Assembly: GCA_000320545.1 (NCBI GenBank)
Contig: ADNK01002144.1
Coordinates: 26,853-90,852, forward strand
From: Bigelowiella natans CCMP2755
Lineage: Eukaryota > Cercozoa > Chlorarachniophyceae
Direction of reading: 5' to 3'
Length of the DNA: 64,000 bases
Shown here one piece after another: positions 59,419 to 64,000 of this stretch (positions are counted from its first letter, which is position 1; each line of letters starts with the position of its first letter). The position numbers were made by a program, and so were the translations under genes. The notes below the pieces were generated by a model. The model was not told where the DNA came from. It searched no databases and saw only the letters and a list, made by a program, of their open reading frames with translations.

Positions 59419-60197
59419 TCATGCTCGTAAGAAGGATTTCATCGTATCCTCCATCGACTGCCGTGATGACTGGCAATCCATTTCAACATCGGAGCATTCA
59501 GATGGCGCCGCCTCCTCTGTTACAGACGAAGTCGATGTTTTGTCGTCCAGAATGTCTGTTTGAAGATTGATTTTATGTTGTCTTAGTAAATCTGCAGCGA
59601 CTTCACGAAAAGGGTCACTGCCCTCCCTTTCTCCAAATCGGAGAAGTCCAGGATACATGGCGTTATGCGGTCCGACGAGCTGCTTCATCCCTTCAGCATT
59701 TCTCAAGCGAGAATTCTACAGGATAAGTTCAGTTAGGCAAAAATTTTGACAATTTCATCAATTTTTTCACCATTTCGGTTTCTAGATGCCTTTCAAGCTC
59801 CGCAACATTCTTCTTAAGAAGTGCAATATAGTTCTCCCGTTCATTCAGAGAAGATTGCAGCCAGCTGGGGAGGGCAGAAATTTAGATTATAAAAGTATTT
59901 CGGATGATGCTGTGTTTACCTGATTCTCCTATCCTTATTCTTGATTTCATTCTGCAAACAATGAATTGTGTTTTTATCTGTGTTGCAAGTGCTATTCCAG
60001 GTTTTCCGTTCCTGTACAAATCGCTTCATCATTTTTTGCCTTTCATCCTGCCTAGCAGCCTGCACGATCTCCTTTACTCTAGCCTTCCAAGCTACAGAAG
60101 GTGCTTTAAGAATGTTCTCCACGCACTCTGATACAACAGCTCCGCGGGTCCTATCCAGAGGCCGACACATTTTCATCGCTTTCATCGCTTGAGTCAT
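59419..60197 (-). CDS. Small coiled-coil protein, unassigned
   Basis: Three exons in phase: 60197-59920, 59864-59771, 59715-59419, giving about 222 residues from ATG 60197; an upstream exon ending near 60255 is possible (GTGAGA donor), so the start is uncertain. The product is helical and charged: KARVKEIVQAARQDERQKMM, ENYIALLKKNVAELERHLE, then a tail with GMKQLVGPHNAMYPGLLRFG and an acidic Ser-rich end (ECSDVEMDCQSSRQSMED). No family was recognised. Confidence 0.6.
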
Positions 60198-61810
60198 CCC
60201 GAACTTTCTGACAGTCGAGGTCAAACATGAGAACTTTAAGGTAATTTGGGTTCTCACCCATTTAGAGTAAAAGAAGATTGAAAAAGGGCTTGTATATGAT
60301 GATATTTATTATAACGATGATATTAAAACCAGAGAGAATATATGCAAAAAAAGTTTTCTTGGCTCAACAGATGAAAAAGTTAAAAGTTCAGCTCTGGAAT
60401 TAATGCCATCCCCATTGAATTTCATGGGAATTACTCAAAATTGTGTGCTAATTAAACTTCCTCCTTCTAGAATAGTAATATTTCGAACAATTGTCCGAGG
60501 TGGATTCCTCTCTTCGTTTGTTTTAAGGGAGGGGACAGCAACTCTTCACACCTCAGGCTGCCCCTTGAACACTGGTCACGAAAGAATAAGACCTAGCCAA
60601 CACGGTGCAACGGAGCAAATTCCAGCAAACTAAACTCCGTGAACACAAATACATCAACGGACATATGCGTTGTCGCTAAGAAAAAATGGATTGCTGCGTG
60701 TGACAATTTGACCTTTTCCATGTCCTTTTCTCCGAAATTCATTTTTGTTCTCTTTTATGAGCTTTGCGACCACCAGCGCTGCCAGTCGTTTCGAAGATGT
60801 GCAGGTAGCTTTTATCCTAAGAATTTGGAGAAAATCTCCGGAGCTCTGCCATCGTTGAAAATGAAAAGGGTTTCAGGATAAATCTCTTTCAAAATAGTCT
60901 TTTTTAGGTCTGACAATGAGCTCCTCGTGCTCGCTGAGGCTTGTTGATGTAGATTCAGTATAAATATAAAATCTTTAAAGTGCGATACATCATCTTTAAA
61001 GTAAATACGACAACCATATTATTTTTAAAATGTTTATCTATGTCCTAAATCATTGAATCTATCTGAATAATATAGTTCATCTCTTTCTGGAATAATTCTT
61101 CATATTCAACATAATTTTCTGCTCCGAGAAAGAAATATTTTACTGTATATTGCTCATATTGAAAGAAATAGAAGTGAATCCACGGAAATTTACCTCCATT
61201 CTTGTACATTTTTTTTTAATTGGACAGGAGGGTCCACTGGTGCCTCGGTTGGACACTCTGTGAAATATCCAGCTATTTTCATGGGGAATTACAGACTTTT
61301 TTGCCTTAGAAGGATTGTCGCTTGAAATTTATCATAAATCCATCCTTTGGGTGTCAACAGAGTGTGAAGACATACTGCGACATGATAGTTGTAAAAATAT
61401 GTAGCAAATAATCCTTAAATTCGGAATTGTGGTAGCTACGGCAGCTTAAAATGCTCTTATGAGGATGTGAAATTCTTCGATCTTTCTTCTCGAAAAATGG
61501 AGGTCCTTCGAGATTGTTGTTGTTGTTGTTGTTGTTGTAGTTGTTGTTGTTGTTGTTGTTGTTGTGGCAGACTCCTAGAAATGATCACCAATGATTCAAT
61601 GATGACAATGGCGACTGGATGACGTCCGTGTTTGCCGAGGATTAACCCTTCGTTCGCTTGTGCATGATCACCGCGTAATGCTTCAGCATGTTACTGCATA
61701 TGAATATGAAAGCATAACCTGGTCGCGAGCAGCTTTCAAGGCCTCGAGCGTGCGGTAGCAGTACTTCGTTTTCTGTCTACGTCGTCATCGTCGTCGTCGA
61801 TCGATCGAGG
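60198..61810. other. Gap without a clear gene
   Basis: AT-rich and largely featureless, with a (GTT)n tract at about 61513-61563 and a CGTCGTCGTCGTCGATCGATCG stretch at 61786-61807 just before the next start. It may hold promoters of the two divergent genes. No splice-supported exon was found. Confidence 0.4.
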
Positions 61811-62896
61811 ATGCTAGGAAATTCTGTGGAATTGGATGGAAATGATGACCTTCTCTTCTCGGTATCAAGTGCTAATTGCAGAAAATAATAGGACGAGATA
61901 AAGATCTGTAGCAAGTGATTGTAGTTTTCTGAGCTAGGCTGGAGCGAAAGCTCCATTTGTTACTTCAACTTTCCTTGTTGGGCTTGGGTGAATGGATTCT
62001 TAATTCCCTACATGTAGTCTGATTCGGAGGTTGATCACGAACAAAGCAAGCAAGGAGGAGGAGAGTGGGAAGAGGGCAAATTGGACTTCACAGATCTCGG
62101 TACGACCCTACTACCTCCATATTCCGAATTATTACAATAGATCATCTTGAGTAGATCTTCACTATCTTTACTGTTGTTATGCAGAAGAGGTCGTTGTGCC
62201 AGACGATATTGGTGATAGTGAGAACAAAAGGTGGGATCATTCAGTGACCCAGAAGCGAGGCCTGTCCAATTTAGATCTGATATCCCTGAACAAAAAGGTG
62301 TACCACGTAGTGGTGGTGTGATAGTAGTGGTTAGGGTGGTGGTGATAAACAAAATGCAAGCAATTTATCTTTTCAACTATATGAAGGAAGGAAGGAAGGG
62401 GGGAAGGGGGGATATACTATGGATTGGGACATTTATTCTGAAAAAAACACAGGCGTCATCCTCTTCTAAAATTGTTGATGGAGAAAAAGAGCAGCGAGAC
62501 ACTGCCAAGCGCAAGGACGCTATTCTGCGAAAGCATGCTCACCGTCGTGCAACTATCGAGCAAGTATATCTTAGCCTTCAAATTCATATGGTAATGACCC
62601 TATTGAGATAATCTTGTAGTAGTACGCTTCAATACGTTCTGCATTGATAGTCATACAGGCTGTTCTCTCACGAATGAGAATCAATGCAGCTCTAAAGCAT
62701 ATGCTGAGATTTTGCGTGCAGGGAGTACATATTCTGACAGCATACTCTTTGACTAATGTGTGCCAAATACAATAGGCTCATATTCGTGTGTTGGTGGCAC
62801 GATACGCGTTCCGAAATCTTCTTTGTGAGCTTCCAAGCCTCAAGGTAGCGCCCACGTTAATCTCACTTTAATTTCACTTTGCAGCGCTGTTTTTGA
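61811..62896 (+). CDS. Unassigned small protein (about 163 residues)
   Basis: Seven exons in phase: 61811-61861, 62030-62099, 62185-62297, 62453-62563, 62659-62724, 62776-62844, 62885-62896. The N-terminal half is acidic (GNDDLLFS, EEGKLDFTDLEEVVVPDD), the C-terminal half basic and helical (EKEQRDTAKRKDAILRKHAH, MRINAALKHMLRF, LVARYAFRNLLCELPSL). The last exon codes only Arg-Cys-Phe and a stop. The exon 62659-62724 might extend to a later donor. No family recognised. Confidence 0.6.
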
Positions 62897-62988
62897 TAGA
62901 CGTTGTTCTCCTCAAAACAATGCAGGCGAGGATACTGTCGCAGTTCCCACCCTCCCTTATCAACAGGTGCTTCTATTTCGGAGCAACA

Positions 62989-63031
<43 letters not shown>

Positions 63032-63178
63032 ACAAAAGAGAAGAAAGTTGGAGGAGGGGAAGGAGGAAGAACCTTCCTTCTTCTCCTTCTTCCAATGTAC
63101 ATAAGAATGCCAATGTTTTCTCGTTTTCTCTTCGTGAAAAGTGGTTGCAGTTGATATCTTTCTGCAAATTCTATAAAT

Positions 63179-63243
<65 letters not shown>

Positions 63244-63378
63244 ATAGATAGAAGTGACTTTCACCATTACTGTGACTCTATCACTGCGGTAACAACCTTG
63301 GAACGGCCGTCCTCCTACCTATTACCTTAGGTGCGCGGAAGCTAATCTTGACACAATACGGACAATAACAGCATGGTT
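62897..63378. other. Stretch with dinucleotide repeats
   Basis: (TA)n at 62992-63025 and 63183-63212, then (TG)n at 63213-63242. A minus-strand open stretch (62988-62863) could be an exon, but its joins do not fit (see rejected items). Confidence 0.4.
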
Positions 63379-63573
63379 TCACGATGCGTGGAATCTAAAG
63401 CAAACCATGCCGCTCAACTCTGGACTTTCTTGTTCCCTGTGCAATACCGACGACGTCGCAAATGATGATGAGATGGAGGAGGAGGAGGAGGAGGCTATCA
63501 CTGCTCATAGAAGCATACAATCGGTCATTCCCACAACTATCTTGTTCTAACTTCCGTGACATCTACTTCTGAC

Positions 63574-63609
<36 letters not shown>

Positions 63610-64000
63610 GTGTGTGTGTGTGTGTGTGATATGCTGCTGCAGCTTTAGCAGAACTTCCGCTTACCTGGGGTGTGGCGCAGCGAGGAGATCCCTGAAGAAG
63701 GCCTCGGGGCTGATGTCCTTCGCGCTGACCACGAGCACTCGATCGTCGCTGCCCCCACGATGGCCGCCGCCGGCGGCGCTTCGCCGCGGCAGAACATACT
63801 CGCCCCACGATGCCAGCTTGGTCTGCTCGGTGATGGACGATATATTCAGCAGGTCTATGGTCTCGATGACGCTGTCGCAGCTCGTCGGAGACGGAAGGCT
63901 CCCATCACCTTTGGCGTGTGGTTGGGCGCCGCCGCGACGAGAGGCTTTCGTCTCCTCCCCCGCCTCCCTCGCCTCCTCTGCCCCCTCCCCTTCCGCCCCC
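63379..64000 (-). CDS. GC-rich partial gene, C-terminal part, unassigned
   Basis: An open exon from the window edge to 63665 ends at a GTAAGC donor and joins 63436-63379 in phase to a stop (ESPELSGMVCFRFHAS). The first exon begins acidic (EGEGAEEAREAGEE), then has CDSVIETIDLLNISSITEQT, LASWGEYVLPRRSAAGG and DDRVLVVSAKDISPEAFFRD. Its base composition is far richer in G+C than the rest of the window. The intron holds (TA)n and (TG)n repeats. No family recognised. Confidence 0.55.
63577..63630. repeat. (TA)n(TG)n microsatellite
   Basis: Intronic in the GC-rich partial gene; the same TA-then-TG order occurs at 63183-63242. Confidence 0.9.

Noticed and set aside
62863-62988. Minus-strand exon overlapping the end of the plus-strand gene at 62896, giving tail-to-tail coding overlap
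   Set aside because: Linking it to the GC-rich gene would need an 11-base intron at 63405-63395; reading through instead gives a normal stop at 63379. The stretch is probably chance.

Overview
The window reads as the nuclear genome of an intron-dense, single-celled eukaryote. Genes are split by many short GT-AG introns (about 49 to a few hundred bases), lie on both strands, show no operons, and include LSD1, DDX60, EF-hand/ankyrin, PH and OTU-type proteins. A drug/metabolite transporter with a long N-terminal presequence (hydrophobic segment, then Ser/Arg-rich region) hints at a photosynthetic protist with complex plastids. A chlorarachniophyte-like alga is my best guess, at low confidence. 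No rRNA, tRNA, CRISPR array, integrase, transposase or reverse transcriptase was found.

Layout: (1) 1-3056 minus: leucine-rich-repeat gene, roughly one repeat per exon, running off the left edge. (2) 3566-7528 plus: LSD1-type amine oxidase with an SRI-like tail. (3) 8241-9620 minus: GAF protein. (4) 10711-16571 plus: DDX60-type SKI2-like helicase. (5) 17874-20029 minus: multi-pass membrane protein. (6) about 20326-26161 plus: OTU-like protein whose predicted catalytic Cys is Ser. (7) 26729-28952 minus: EamA transporter. (8) 29483-32058 plus: ankyrin/EF-hand protein. (9) 32787-33325 minus: small membrane protein. (10) about 33876-34821 plus: helical protein. (11) 36441-38070 plus: ammonium transporter. 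(12) 39276-41518 minus: hemolysin-III/PAQR-type membrane protein. (13) about 42688-46060 minus: second LRR gene. (14) 46904-50481 minus: hydroxylysine-kinase-like phosphotransferase, all 17 exons resolved. (15) 50651-57662 plus: PH-domain protein with about 20 copies of a 37-residue coiled-coil repeat. (16) 59419-60197 minus: small coiled-coil protein. (17) 61811-62896 plus: unknown small basic protein. (18) 63379-64000 minus: GC-rich partial gene.

Two large-scale patterns stand out. First, gene 3' flanks are filled with islands rich in CATG, GCATGC and CTAGCTAG, several carrying a shared dispersed motif; divergent promoter gaps lack them. Second, microsatellites are concentrated at about 20-29.3, 39-50.2 and 61.5-64 kb, mostly in introns, but they also enter exons as Ser or acidic runs.

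The genes do not form one pathway. They are ordinary protist genes, several with unusual domain combinations. Gene models were built by hand from splice consensus, reading phase and family similarity; no alignment or search was run.
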